A DNA stretch of 64,000 nt. It comes from Pachypanchax playfairii. Taxonomy: Eukaryota > Chordata > Actinopteri > Cyprinodontiformes > Aplocheilidae. Location: positions 1,238,871 to 1,302,870 of the forward strand of contig SSNP01000043.1 of NCBI GenBank assembly GCA_006937955.1. Reading direction: 5' to 3'. Both the position numbers and the translations under genes were made by a program. A model generated the notes under the pieces. That model was not told the origin of the DNA. It worked only from the letters and a program-made list of their open reading frames with translations, and made no database searches. Below, piece after piece: positions 1 to 11,892 of this stretch (its first letter is position 1; each line of letters opens with the position of its first letter).

Positions 1-936
1 ATTATGTCTTTGGAAAAAGACAAAGCAAAGAGGGCCCTTGACTGTGAGACGCTAACGGCCCGTTTGCTAAAACAATACTGTGTGTGCATGTGGGTGTTAC
101 AGAAGGGTCTCCGCTCAGTCCACGTGTGTCCCAGCATTGTTTTGCAGCTGCAACCAGTTACCATCTATATTCTGAGACACCCCCTAGTCTTTGTTCAGCG
201 GTTTGTGATAAAAATTGTTTAAATAAGAAGTTGTTTTCATGTTCTACCAGCACGAGAGTGAAGATGATGATGAAACAAAGAGATGCAAGTTTCTCAACAT
301 GTATTAGGGTGTTGTCTCTAACGTGGACCCTGAGCAGGCACCCTGGGAGGTGGTAGTAAACCTGAGCGGTTGTCATTTAGTGAGTCTGTTTATGTTTTTT
401 TGTTTTGCTTCAGATTTCACAGCTTCTCATCAAGGTGAATTATCGTGCTTCTGCAGGCTGGATAAATTACAACCTATCGGTATCCTGAGTTTATACTTCA
501 CCACATAGTAAGAGTTAACTCACCAGAGTTCCTTCTGTTCTCCTGAGACTTATTTTATTGCTATGTCTGTAGTGGAAAAGTGCTTGGTGTTCATTTTAAA
601 GAGCACAAAATTCCCCAAATTACGACACAGTTCCTGTTTGAAGGTTTTAACCTGGATGGTGAGCGATCGCAGGTGGAAGAAATGATCACAAACTTATGAC
701 GAATTTAGCTCTACGGCAGCACAAACGTCTTTTCAAGCATTCCTTAAATTTTAAATATACTTACATAACAGAGTGGATTATTGCGATTTTTCACTAAAAA
801 TAATTTTATAAATTTGTATATATGATCTCAAGAGACCAATTTTCAAAAATCCTTGATTAGCCACAGAAAATGTCTAATACTGTCCAAGATGGCCGCATGG
901 AAACGTGCTATTTTTTCGTTTTTCAGCTTAATCTTA
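1..936. other. Unassigned sequence
   Basis: No gene, RNA or repeat could be supported. The short open frames present are of chance length. Confidence 0.5.
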
Positions 937-1465
937 AATCTTCAGGACTTTGTGGTTATTTCTTAAGTATTAACCAGTAATATGAAACATTTTATACCTA
1001 AAAAAATGTTAGGAAACACTGATTAACAGACCTTTCAATCTGTCTGCATTAGTATTCGGGTGGTTCCGGCTCCTTCCATCAGGCTGCTTCGACTGCTTCG
1101 TCAGCAACTCGTTCATATTCATTATTCAAATTTGCTGGACTCTGATTGGCTAACAAACTAGCCTATGAGAGCAAGGTATAATGTTTCCTGCCACGCTGCG
1201 TATGGCAACATCAGACGTTGTGTCTTCCTGTTTGCTCTGTCTACAGCTTTTAGCCAGCAGCATGCTAGGTGTGGTTTAAACTGCGGGAGCTGATGAATAC
1301 TAACGAACAAAGGAGTTGTGACGAAACAGATACCGGCCGTTCGAACTTGAGTGTTATCACCACCTGCGTAGTTTGAGAGATTAAAACTGAAAAAGAAGTT
1401 GTTGACCTGTTTTCACACCCACAATGAAGGTAAGAACACCTGTGGAGCTAAAATATTCAAGACCT
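937..1465 (+). mobile_element. MITE family A, copy 1
   Basis: About 530 bp sharing sequence with five other places in the window. Shared blocks are CTTAAGTATTAACCAGTAAT near one end, a CAGCATGCTAGG centre and GTAAGAACACCTGTGGAGC near the other. This copy lacks the outermost TTAAAGAGGCC ends. No coding capacity. Confidence 0.8.
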
Positions 1466-2360
1466 AATACATGTATTAAAGTTAAATATAGATGAGTATT
1501 GTGAAAAATTGTGTTTATATTTCCTGCTATTATCGAGATATTCAATTTTTGGGGGAATAATGTTAAGAATTTGTTGTTCATTGACAATTCATAATGCATT
1601 AAACTTTAGTCCAATGGGACTAAAGTCCATGTTGAAATAAATTTTTCAAAAAAATACCAGGAGAAAGGTTTTAAATAAAGGAGAATGAAAGCAAAACTAT
1701 AAACTATAGTAAAACTATATACAGAAACTATAGTATATTCCCTCACCCCCTTCTGTTAAGAAAAACATAAAATTTTTATATAATTACCTGTAATATAACA
1801 GCGAAAAACTGTATGAAATCAGTAACGCTGGCGGCCATCTTGAAAACTGGCGGCCATATTGAAATGTTGCATAGCTAATCTGACAAATTAAAAAAATAAT
1901 AAGCATTAATGAGCATTTCTGACAATTTTCATGTTTGCATACCAAACTGAAGTACTGTTTCAATTATCTGCTCCACTAACTAAATTAATGGCCTTGAACT
2001 TTGAAACTAATGCACTTTCTAAGTTACTCAACATATTAGCCTATTTATCAAAACCCAGGCTAACACTGATGTTTATTTTTATTTATATCTGTTGTTCTTC
2101 AGTGAGTTACTTTATTATTTTGTTTTAGCTTGTTTGGGAGGTGAAATAGTCTCATTTAATGCATTTTTTTATTAATTATCCAGTTATTTGGATTATGTAT
2201 ATGAATTAACCCTTCAAAATAAGTTTTTATACTTACATTTTATTAACTTAAAAATGTATCATTCAACATCTGATTCAATCTGAAAGCTGAAGTTTAAACT
2301 GATTTTTAAAAAACAAACCTTTAGCTTTTATTGTCAATTAATTTGCTTTTTTTTCAGTTT
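1466..2360. other. AT-rich unassigned sequence
   Basis: Contains a direct duplication of GGCGGCCAT.TTGAAA near 1830-1862 and otherwise only AT-rich sequence. No coding signal. Confidence 0.5.
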
Positions 2361-2685
2361 TAGGGATGCACTGATACCGATAGTTTCGGGTATCGGGGGG
2401 AATATTCTAATGTACTTGTATTGGTTATCGATACCATGAACCAATACTTAAAATGTGGAAACTGTGCAATAATTTCACACTTGAAATTTTAGTTTTGTGG
2501 TCATTTTTATTAAGATTTTACTTTTTTATCGAGTTTACCATCATTTGTTGTAACAAATAGAGAAGAAAATAAAACCTGTCTTCTAATTCATTGCATTTTT
2601 TGTGTGTAACAGAAATATCGGCATTGGTACTAAGTATCAGCAAGTACTCAAATCCAAGTAAAAAAGTGGTATTTTTACACCCCTA
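2361..2685 (+). mobile_element. MITE family D (ATCGGTAC-rich), copy 1
   Basis: About 325 bp with ends TAGGGATGCACTGATACC and the complement of TAGGGGTGTAAAAATACC. The interior is rich in GGTATCGG/CGATACC motifs (GGCATTGGTACTAAGTATC). Further copies are at 37583 and 56182. Confidence 0.75.
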
Positions 2686-4505
2686 GAAATTATTGATGTT
2701 ATTCTCAGATCGCTTCAGGCTTGAAAGGATCCAACTAACTTTAACACACACTTAAATATTTTATTATAAATTCTAAATGTTATATTAATATATTTTATAT
2801 AAATGAAATATAATAAATATCCAAAATAACAGCGTGTTTTAACAATGGGGGGGTTAAGTTGGCTTTTCCAAAGCCGTGGAAGAAGTGATGAATCAATAAA
2901 CTTTGACTGAAACGACAGATTAACTGATAATAAGGAGGTTTATACATCTCAACCGTTAAAAACAGTCCCGTTTTTCAGTTTGTGCTTTTAATGAAATTCC
3001 AGCCAGTCGATTTAATCATGTGATGATTCAGAGCAGGAATCTGTGTACTGACCAGCACACTGTGCTGCGTGTGGTTCCAGTAAAACAGCTGGATGAGTCA
3101 GCCCTCTTGTATTCCACCAGGATGTTAAAGTTCACCAACTCCGTCAGCTCTCAGATTGCAGTCACACCTGCAGTTAGGCTGTTTGACTTTCAGTGAATGT
3201 GTTTCCCATCAATGTTAAGCATCAGATCTTTAGCTACATGTACGTGGACTGTATTCAGACTGTTGTTAAGACAATCTGAACCACCAGACCTACAATACAG
3301 AACTTGTTTCTTTTCACGTTTAGGTTTTTCTATTCATAGACACTCTGAGGGACTAAATCCCAAGGCATGATCGTGTTTTGGTAAACATCTTTAGTCAACT
3401 TAAGGAAGCGATGACTAACCAGCTCTCCAGCTGACTTGGACTGATATCAAAGTGAGAAGTTAAACAGCGTTCAAGGAGTTCAGATGTCAGTGGCTTTCTT
3501 AAAGAGGAAGCAGTGGCTTTTCAGCTGCAGCTGACCCAGCAAGTCTTAATGTCTGCAGCCTGCGCAGAACGACACAAGCACGGAAACGCAGACTGAGAGC
3601 AAAGCACAGACACTTTCTGCTTGTGCACATACAAAACCGCAAGTGTTTACATTAGATAAAAACTGTGTTTAATCCCACATCATTGTCTTACAGACACCGG
3701 GGCGGCACGTTAGCTTGATGAAACTTCAGCAGAGAAGGGATGGGGGTGGGCGAGCGTGCTGGAGCATGTCTCTAGATACTTCCCTGTTTATAAAAGCATG
3801 TATCGGTGCTGCAGCTCTGCTAGAACGATCTGCGTACCAACTCAAACATGAAGAGTCTGAACAGATTGTAGAGCTAAATACTCAGTTCTTGATGTAAACA
3901 ACGTGATTTAATAAACATGTTTAAAAGTAACATTTATTTGATGTTTTCTGATAAGTTTCAGACTCATTGACTGTGTTTAAATGCAACAAACAACCCGTTC
4001 AAATCTGGAATATTAGCAATAACCTGGTCACGCATGCCAAAAACCCGAATATGAGACCTAGGGTACCCCTTTTCTAATCAGAATTATTGGGAATGTAAAC
4101 GCATATCAAATTATCCCCATCAAAAAGAACATTAATTTGTGTTTTGCTCATGTTCTATTCAAAAGGAATCTTGGTCTTTTGAGTAGAGGAACTTCTTGTA
4201 TGCAGAAAGTAGAGGTAAACATCGCAAGATGCAGCGCAGCATCACACTTGAGGAGCGAGACGGAAAGAAATTTCTCTATTAGTGTGTTGAAAACGATTAA
4301 TATAAAGTATTTTGTTGACGGCAGAAAGTACCCAGATAGTGAGATTTACAAGGTGACCGAAAAGTTACGGAAATGACGTGTATTGTGTCTGAAGGTTGTC
4401 AGTACGTCCAGACTCTAATCGTGCTCCATGTATACAGCAGTAACTCTCTCCGCTCACGCATGTCAACGGTTTATTACAAATGTTTCAGAAACCCAAATAG
4501 TGACC
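2686..4505. other. Unassigned spacer
   Basis: No gene recognised. 3950-4470 has the look of a decayed MITE (GAATGTAAACGC, CATGTATACAGC), but ends could not be found. Confidence 0.4.
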
Positions 4506-5108
4506 TTAAAGGTGATATACCTGATTTCTAATTGCCTAGCTTAGAATGTCAACAAATGTAAACAAAGTCACAGAACTCTCAGCGCCTCCCGTCGGGTAGA
4601 ATTCCTAAGCCACGCCCCCCCAGGTTTGGAAACACGCGTAGCCCCAGAAGACGACAGAGTACAAGACACTGGTCCAAAGTTTATTCAAGTACCGTAACAT
4701 GGTGGAATCACCGGTAAGTGAAAACAATATAACAACGAACAACTGACATGTTACTTTGTCCTGAACCTGACGCGGAACCAGCCGGCGGCTGTTTCTCCTG
4801 CTGTGACATGGTAGAGCGGCGAACACTCCCAGAAGTGGTGTGCTGCAGTAATATGTCTCAGTTTTTTAGGAGCACAGAAGCCAAATAAATGCGGATGTCC
4901 GTACGGCTGGAGAGACTGTCCAATCATTCCTTTAGGACCGAACCATTTGATTGGTTGATGTTTTTAGACAAATACGGGAGAACCACTTAGTTTTTTTTTA
5001 ATCTTTACAACATATTTTTCTCCATGCTGCGTTAAAACGTTTTTAATGGGCATGAAGAAAAAACACGTTAAGCTAATTTGTTATGCAAATTAAGGATAGC
5101 AGCTTTAA
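4506..5108. mobile_element. Putative inverted-repeat element
   Basis: The ends TTAAAGGTGATATACCTG and the complement TTAAAGCTGCTATCCTT are imperfect inverted repeats about 600 bp apart. The interior is non-coding and contains two CCAAT/ATTGG motifs. Only one copy is in the window, so the assignment is tentative. Confidence 0.45.
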
Positions 5109-5164
5109 CCCGACCATAACCTGAATATTGACAGCATGTAAATATAGTTTGTCATTATTCAACA

Positions 5165-5830
5165 AGCCAGTTTGAGATGATTTGAGCTTTGTGAAATGGT
5201 GCATCATCCTGCTGGATGTAGTAGATGAAGCACTGTGGTCTTAAACATCAGCAACAGGCTCTGCTGTTTAAATAATGCTCCGTTTGTAGTAAGGGGCCCA
5301 ATGTCAGCCAAAAATATCCCCCATCATGAGACTACCACTACCTGCCAGAACTGTTGATACAAGGCAGGATGGATACATAATTTCAGATTGACTCGACCAT
5401 CTGAATGCTGTTTGTTGAGTCTGTGAATTTGAACTTTAAGGTTCTACATGTTGTACGTTCAGAGGTCTCGTTCTGCACATCCCGGTTGTAACATCTGGTT
5501 TTCTGAGCTGCTGTTGCCTTTCTATCATCTTGAACTGGTCTGCTCGTTCTCCTCTGACCATCAGGACATTTTCAACCACACAACTGCTGCTCACAGGATA
5601 TTTTCACTTTGTCAGAGGTAGTCGCTCTAAGCTGAGAGATGGTTGTGGGTGAAAATCCCATCAGACCAGCACGTCTGGCACCAACAACCATGCCACGTTC
5701 AAACGGCTCAATCTGATGCCCGATTGGAGTTTGAGCAAGTTGTCTTCATCATGTCAAGATACTTTGAGTTGCTGCCATGTGATTGGCTGATTCAGTATTT
5801 GTTTTAAATACACAGTTAAACAGATAAGTG
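5165..5830 (-). mobile_element. Decayed Tc1/mariner transposase fragment
   Basis: Read on the minus strand, broken frames resemble a Tc1/mariner transposase common in fish genomes: a helix-turn-helix region near 5780-5640, then central segments including an I.PSCLVST-like stretch near 5370-5340 and GDIFG.HWAPY near 5310-5290. Many stops and frameshifts show that it is long dead. No inverted-repeat ends were located. Confidence 0.65.
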
Positions 5831-8800
5831 TCACTACAGGATGAAATATTCTACCCTCAGTCCTGAAAAAGACTCATCTGATCATTTGATTATTGTGTTA
5901 AACATGTCTGAAGGAGTTTCATCTACCGGAGCCTAACAGGCCCATTTTAAGAACCGTGAATCAGGTGCGCTGAGCTACAACGAGCATGTTTGTATGACTG
6001 CTGCAACACCGCTGAGCCACACAAACTGTTCCCTGAGTTCAGGAGAGAAACAAACCGCTCAGAAACGAGGATTGAGGTGATCGTAAGCGAGGTCTGAGCT
6101 GGTGTCCAACGACCGGATGACAGAATACGGTTGTGTAACGGGAAAGAAAACAGGAGAGGAGAAAAGGCGGGGAAGGTTTAGAGCGCGGACGTCGCAAAAG
6201 GAGACTAGAAAGGATGGGTGGAAAATCATCTGGGAGGGGTGTTATGTTGATATGGTGAGGAAGAGGAGGAGGGAGGTTGGATAGCTGGTTTTTCCACTGC
6301 CTAAGAGAGAGAAAGAGAGAGAGAGAGAGAACGACTAAATCAAATTAATTAGCTCCTTCATCTCCAGGCAGCTACTCAGGCATGCTGCCCTGGCAAGGGG
6401 AGACTGCAGGCACAAGAAAAAAAGAAGAAAGCGACACAGGACACGGTGGAAGGCTGAAAAGCCTGCTGTGTATGTGCACCATTCACGAGGACGGGCAGCA
6501 GAGAAGGGACGGGTGCATAATTCTCTGATAAGCATGAGGCTTGTTTTTCTGATCCGCTGCTCAGCCATGAGCAGGAGGAGGAGGAGGAAGTGGCTGTGTG
6601 TTGGCTGAGGGCTGCTGTGCTTTGAGGCGATGGTACTTCCTGTTTCTAGACAGCCTGTAGTTTGAAGGCTCTGTAAACAACCCTGCCTTTTTTTTCTCTA
6701 CACGCCTCTTTAAATAGCACAGAAGCACTTCAACGAGAGCCTTCCGGGATAAAAAAGGGGTGATCAGAACAAGCCTCGGAAGAAATAAAAAAATTTAAAA
6801 AAAAAGAAGGAAATGTCGAGTTATGACGATGCCGTAATCATAAACAAAATCGTAAATCTGTTGCACCGACATGAGGAAAAAAAGGAAGGCAGATGGTCGG
6901 ATGTGATGGCATCTTGCCAAGGGAAACAGAGGAGGACAGAACAATTAAAGAAAAAAAAAAAAACGAGGTACATCCGGGAGAGAGCCACCGGAGACAACAT
7001 GTGGCCATCTCCGAGGCTTCACGAATGGAAAGATGAAGCAGCTTGTGTCGTGCAGGCAGTCAGGGATTATTGAGCAAAGAAAAAGCAATCAGATGACAAC
7101 AAGGTTAAAAAAAACAGGCGTAAAAAAGAAGCTTACCTAAAGCTTAATGAGCGAGAAGTGAATAAAAAAAAAAACAACAAAAAACAGGGTTCATGACAGA
7201 GGGGAGCGGGAACGACAGCGCCAGAGGTCAAAACCTTGAAGGGGGGGGGGAACGGCGAGTACTGGGTAGCTCGGTGCGGCGGCGTTGCCCAGACGAGACT
7301 TGGCTGCACTGTAAGAGCCCAAGATTAACACTAAGCTGATTGAAGTGTGATGTTGGATCAGAAGAAATTAATTTAGCACCCAGATCGTTCCAGAAAGTGG
7401 TTGAAAGAACTTTAAGAGACAAAGCTCCTGAAAAACAACAAAAAAAAGACAATACTGATGAATCCTCAAGTCTTAAATTTAACATTCCTGCAAGCTTTGT
7501 CTCCTTCTTCCTCTGTGAAAGAAGCACCAAAAAAAAAAAAATCTCTATAAAAGACTGTGAACATGAAGAGTTCAAAGAGAGCGCGGATGATGACGGCAGG
7601 ATGAAAGGAAGATGAAGACGCTTGGCAGAGGCTGACATCAGCCAAAACAAACACCAAAAGAACAGGACATTCTCTGGTGGACAGAAATGGGCCGGGCTGT
7701 TCTCAGAACATTGTGCCTCCGAAGCCCCGCGTCACCTATTTCAACTACAAAACAGCAGATTGGTGCATAATTAAAAGGGAAATATAGCTCAGAGATTTTC
7801 TTTGTGTTGATTTAGTCATAAATTCACTTCAGTTTGAAGATATAGACAATTAGAATCTGTATTATAAGTTAAATTGATATTTCACAACAATCTCAGCAGA
7901 AATCAATTGTAAGTTTTTCAATCAAGTTTCAATGCAGCTAAAGTTTTGACCTTTAGAATAAATCCAACTTAAAAGAATATTCTGCTCCTCCTACCACACG
8001 CCGCATCTGCCTGCGTCTCTCCTTCCTTGTTCGCCTCCTTTATCCAGCTACAAAGTCACCCCTCCTCCCGACTCCTCACCAGACCCTGAAAACACACACT
8101 CACTGTCAGGCAGCCAGACAACAGCTCCCCCTAGATATGTGAAGCCTTCACAGGAACTCACTTCTGTAGAAAAAACAAACACACGCTGCTCTGTCCACAC
8201 CAGAAACATCAAAATACGTAACTGATTGAAAATGTTATTTATTCTACTCCAAAAGAACAATGTGCACAATTCTGCTGACTTTATCAATACTTATTCTGGT
8301 GTTTTATAAAAATATGGGCTATAAATTGGGGGGTAAAAAAGTAAAACAATCTTTTACAAATTATTGATAACCTGGCAAAAAAAAAAAGGGATATTTTTCA
8401 ATTATTAATCAACACCACAGACAAAGTTTTCATAGATTTCTAGGTAACATTAAATAAGAAGCTGATTAAATGAATTATCAGTAAAAATATCCTCGTGAAC
8501 TCACGCTTTAAGTGTTATAAAATACTTTGATGTGTTAATTTACCCTGTTATTAGGAACCTTATAGCAATGTGAAGCATTTCTTTAGATTTATGTATCTTT
8601 TATGAGTTTCTAAAGTTTAATTACTTGAATTTCCAAAGAGATTGAAATCTGGAGCTCGGTCAGATTCAGAAGTCATCGTCTTGCTATAACACTGGCACAG
8701 AATGCAATTCACAGGTTCAATTTCACCCCATTTCCTAATTATAACATTATATTACACTGTTGTAAAGATTTATATCCATCTTTTGTCTGATGATAAAACC

Positions 8801-9099
8801 ATCAGAAAAAGACGTGTTTTGATACTCCACTGACACTTGAGGAGAGATGCTTCCCAGGCAGTGAAGTTCCAGTCACGTGTTGACACCATCAGGGTTCTGC
8901 ACCACGTTCCCCGAGGCGGTAGAGGGAGCGCGTCCTTCAGCCTTCGGGCAGCTCTGCACACATTTACAATGTGCTTGTGAAAGAACCCCACAGTGGTGGC
9001 TGTTCTCACTTTGAGCCAGAGGAGGGAGGCAAGCGCTCAGTGAGGAATCCTTTGTATACTCATTGTAGACAGAGCATGGCACATGGTGAACAAAGTGAT
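5831..9099. other. Unassigned spacer with a purine-rich block
   Basis: 6080-7200 is unusually A/G-rich with many A-runs; 6400-7700 is moderately GC-rich and could be a distant promoter or non-coding exon, but no coding exon is evident. Open frames, including 7228-7650 on minus, have low-complexity composition and no domain. Confidence 0.4.
6304..6330. repeat. AG microsatellite
   Basis: A short, slightly interrupted GA run in a purine-rich region upstream of polr2a. Confidence 0.85.
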
Positions 9100-9419
9100 T
9101 TACAGACACGTTTCTCCCTGCGTTCCTGACCTGACAGACATACGGTTCTTTTTAACTTTGTTAAAATAACTCAACTCAATATGATCTAAAATACTTATAG
9201 ATACTGCAGATGTGACTTCTATCTTACTTCTGAGCTTCAATGATGCTTTCTTTGATGGACCTGAGCTTAACACAAAAAAAAAAAGCACAAAGATTAGAGT
9301 AGTAACAGCTGAGAAAACCGATGTTCAGCAACAGTTATCTGGTGTTCTGACGCATGTTTAGTGGTAGAGTGATCAAATAAAGATCCCATCATATGATAAA
9401 AAACATACCCCATAATGTT

Positions 9420-11300
9420 GCTTCAGTGCTTTTATTTTAACAACAGGAGAAAGCATGACATACAGTAACAACAGTTATATTACTGGCATCATTACAGATG
9501 TATGACACATGCTGTAAACACTAGAACAGACATTATGCAATCGTTTTAGTTGGCTGATTTAATCAGTTTGCCTTTTACTTCTACTTCCTGAGATTACAAT
9601 TAAACAAACGTTCAGGGGATGAATCTAAACACATTTTAATGCTGTACACCGAAGCAATACACTGTTGAATTGATGAAAGATGATTTATGGCTTTTAAGAT
9701 CTCTTACCTTTAACACGGATTTTAGCTTTTTCACAGGAAAGAAGAGACAGCAGCAGCCAAACGTCACTTGGTCCCTTCATTTAATAATATAAACCGTAAC
9801 AAACGAAAACGTTTAATAACATAAGTGATAAGTTACTTCTGATAATAACGACAGCGGGAATTTAAACATGACCTACACATAGAAAAACTGTTATCTTTAC
9901 AACATATGTACGTAGCAGTAAGCTAACAAAATGGCTTCAACTGTACAAGACCGGCAAACACTAGATTCTTAAGAAGCAAACTTCCATGTAGTCTCGACGT
10001 GGAACAACGAAACATGTTCACGTTTTTTAGTTAAGTCAAGCCCTTTCCTAGTTTGTTATTGAACACAGTCCTTTTAGAAGGAATATATAATCCGTGTTGC
10101 TCTTCAAATTTGTCACAGAATATTCCAGACTCCATCTTTCCTCGTTCACAACAAGAAGCATATCGCCAAACACCGCCATGTTGGACGCTAATGGGGAGAG
10201 CGGCTAGTCTTTATAGTATCGAAAACGGTTCCAAAAATACGACTGGAAAACTACTATTTATCTCCTCAACCAACAGACATTTACTACAGACTTCATAAGA
10301 TTAAACTCATTGATGCAGCGACTTGGACAATAAAAATTGTCGCGGATTACACAATGCTGAACCATTTGCCGACACGAAGAATACCACTTACGTATTAGTA
10401 AATATTTAAAAATACGTTAAGCACCTAAAGTTAATCCACACCGGACAGATAAAGAGAATGTAGAATTAATACAATGTCGTGATATGGTGAAGTACTTTCA
10501 GCTAGTAGGAATACTCGCTAAAAAAGCATAAAGTCGAACGTTAATGTGTAAAATATTACAGCCGAACTGTAGACGAGTCCTTAATATAACACTTACTAGT
10601 AAATATAATCTAAATGTAACGAAGGGAACTGTAAAATACTGTTAACTGACCGCTTACAACGTTGCGTTAAAGCTGCTTTCGAAACAAGGCCTAAGAAGAT
10701 ACTGCCAATTTTGACAAAAAAATTAAAAACGTATCCATAAGCCAACAATAAAATATTAAATTAATCCCTTACAAGACATGTATGTGCCAAAATGGCCAAG
10801 ATTCGTAAAAAAAGAAGCGTTAAATAAAGAGTCCAGGCTTCTCCCGGAATTTCCCTTGGAGCAGACGGAAAATCCAGTCCAACGGTCGGCCACCCTTCGC
10901 ACTTGAGTCCGATGCTTGCGATAAAGTCCCAAAGATCCAAAAAGACGCCCAACGAAAACACAAAAACTCCACATATTCTTGAAATGTCTACGAGAATAAT
11001 CCATTGTACCTTGTTCTAAAACAGAAAATAATACGTGTTTTACAATTTCGCCTTAGTTTCACCAAAGACATTAGCAGGCCTTTAGCTCTGAGGCGCTTTT
11101 CTTAGAGCCCAGGCTGATCCACAGCGAGACGAACAAGAGGACAGGGATTTTTTTTATTTTTGCTCTGAGGGAAGAAAATCACATCGGCCATACTCGGCAA
11201 CAATCGGAAACTGGGTGGGTTTTGTATAAATTAGTCTAAATAGGTTAATTTTTTCGTAGCTATTGGGCATCTCTTTCCCACTGGTACATATTGACGTAAA
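9420..11300. other. Upstream region of polr2a
   Basis: No named gene. It includes two weak minus-strand ORF candidates discussed in the findings and a GC-richer patch at 10800-10930. Promoter elements proper begin near 11300. Confidence 0.4.
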
Positions 11301-11306
11301 AAACGG

Positions 11307-11518
11307 CCAATCCAAAGAGTTTGGATGGAATATGTAAAGTTTGCATGCAAAATGTGCTAAGTACCACCTCTTCTATTTTAACAAAACCAATAGGAAAGAG
11401 AGTAGATTATTTCAACACCCGCCTTCAGTTTTGATTTGTTGACGAAATGAACGTGCGTGCCAATTGGGTGTACGTATGACTAAATTGATTATTCATACAG
11501 TCGTCTCGAATGGCCAAT
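11307..11518 (+). promoter_or_regulatory. CCAAT-box cluster upstream of polr2a
   Basis: Four CCAAT pentamers on the plus strand at 11307, 11387, 11460 and 11514 fall 90-300 bp upstream of the TATA box. Such spaced CCAAT boxes are typical NF-Y binding sites in strong housekeeping promoters. Binding itself is inferred. Confidence 0.5.
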
Positions 11519-11608
11519 GAGCGTATTACTACAGAGTTACATGTCCCACCTTCCGAAGAGACAGGCCCTGTCTTTTTGAGTGGGCAACCCCGTAGTGAGC
11601 TCTCAGTC

Positions 11609-11616
11609 TATATAAA
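11609..11616 (+). promoter_or_regulatory. TATA box of the polr2a promoter
   Basis: TATATAAA lies 277 bp upstream of the polr2a start codon, placing a likely transcription start near 11640 and a 5' UTR of about 250 nt with no obvious intron. The position is inferred; no transcript evidence is available. Confidence 0.6.
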
Positions 11617-11705
11617 CAAGCGTTGGGCACCTCAACGTTCAGAAGCGCTTAGAGCGCTCCAGTGAGTAGATCGGAAAAGGGGAGGGAGCTGTTCGTACTA
11701 GGTCT

Positions 11706-11711
11706 ATGTAG
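11706..11711 (+). promoter_or_regulatory. Start-stop upstream ORF in the polr2a 5' UTR
   Basis: ATGTAG, a start codon followed immediately by a stop, lies in the presumed 5' leader. It is the only ATG between the predicted transcription start and the polr2a start codon. Start-stop elements can hold ribosomes and lower downstream translation; that role is inferred here. Confidence 0.4.
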
Positions 11712-11892
11712 GAACAGAACATAAATAACTCAGCTCCGAAGGCTACCGGCAACAGAGGTCCCTGGAATATCGCCTTTGGAGATATTCCGGTCACCGTTGG
11801 CGGCCTGACCAGAGTCGTGGTGGCTGTTTAAAGGCTGTTCCTGCTCACAAAGCGGCGTGCCGAGGAAGGACGCGTCTCTTTGAATAGACAAG

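Noticed and set aside
7228..7650. Minus-strand 140-codon open frame
   Set aside because: Phe/Ser-rich translation of a purine-rich tract, with no splice signals, domain or similarity I recognise.
10756..11004. Minus-strand 82-codon frame upstream of polr2a
   Set aside because: Two overlapping frames are open in the same stretch, neither with a family signature; probably due to GC-richer promoter DNA.
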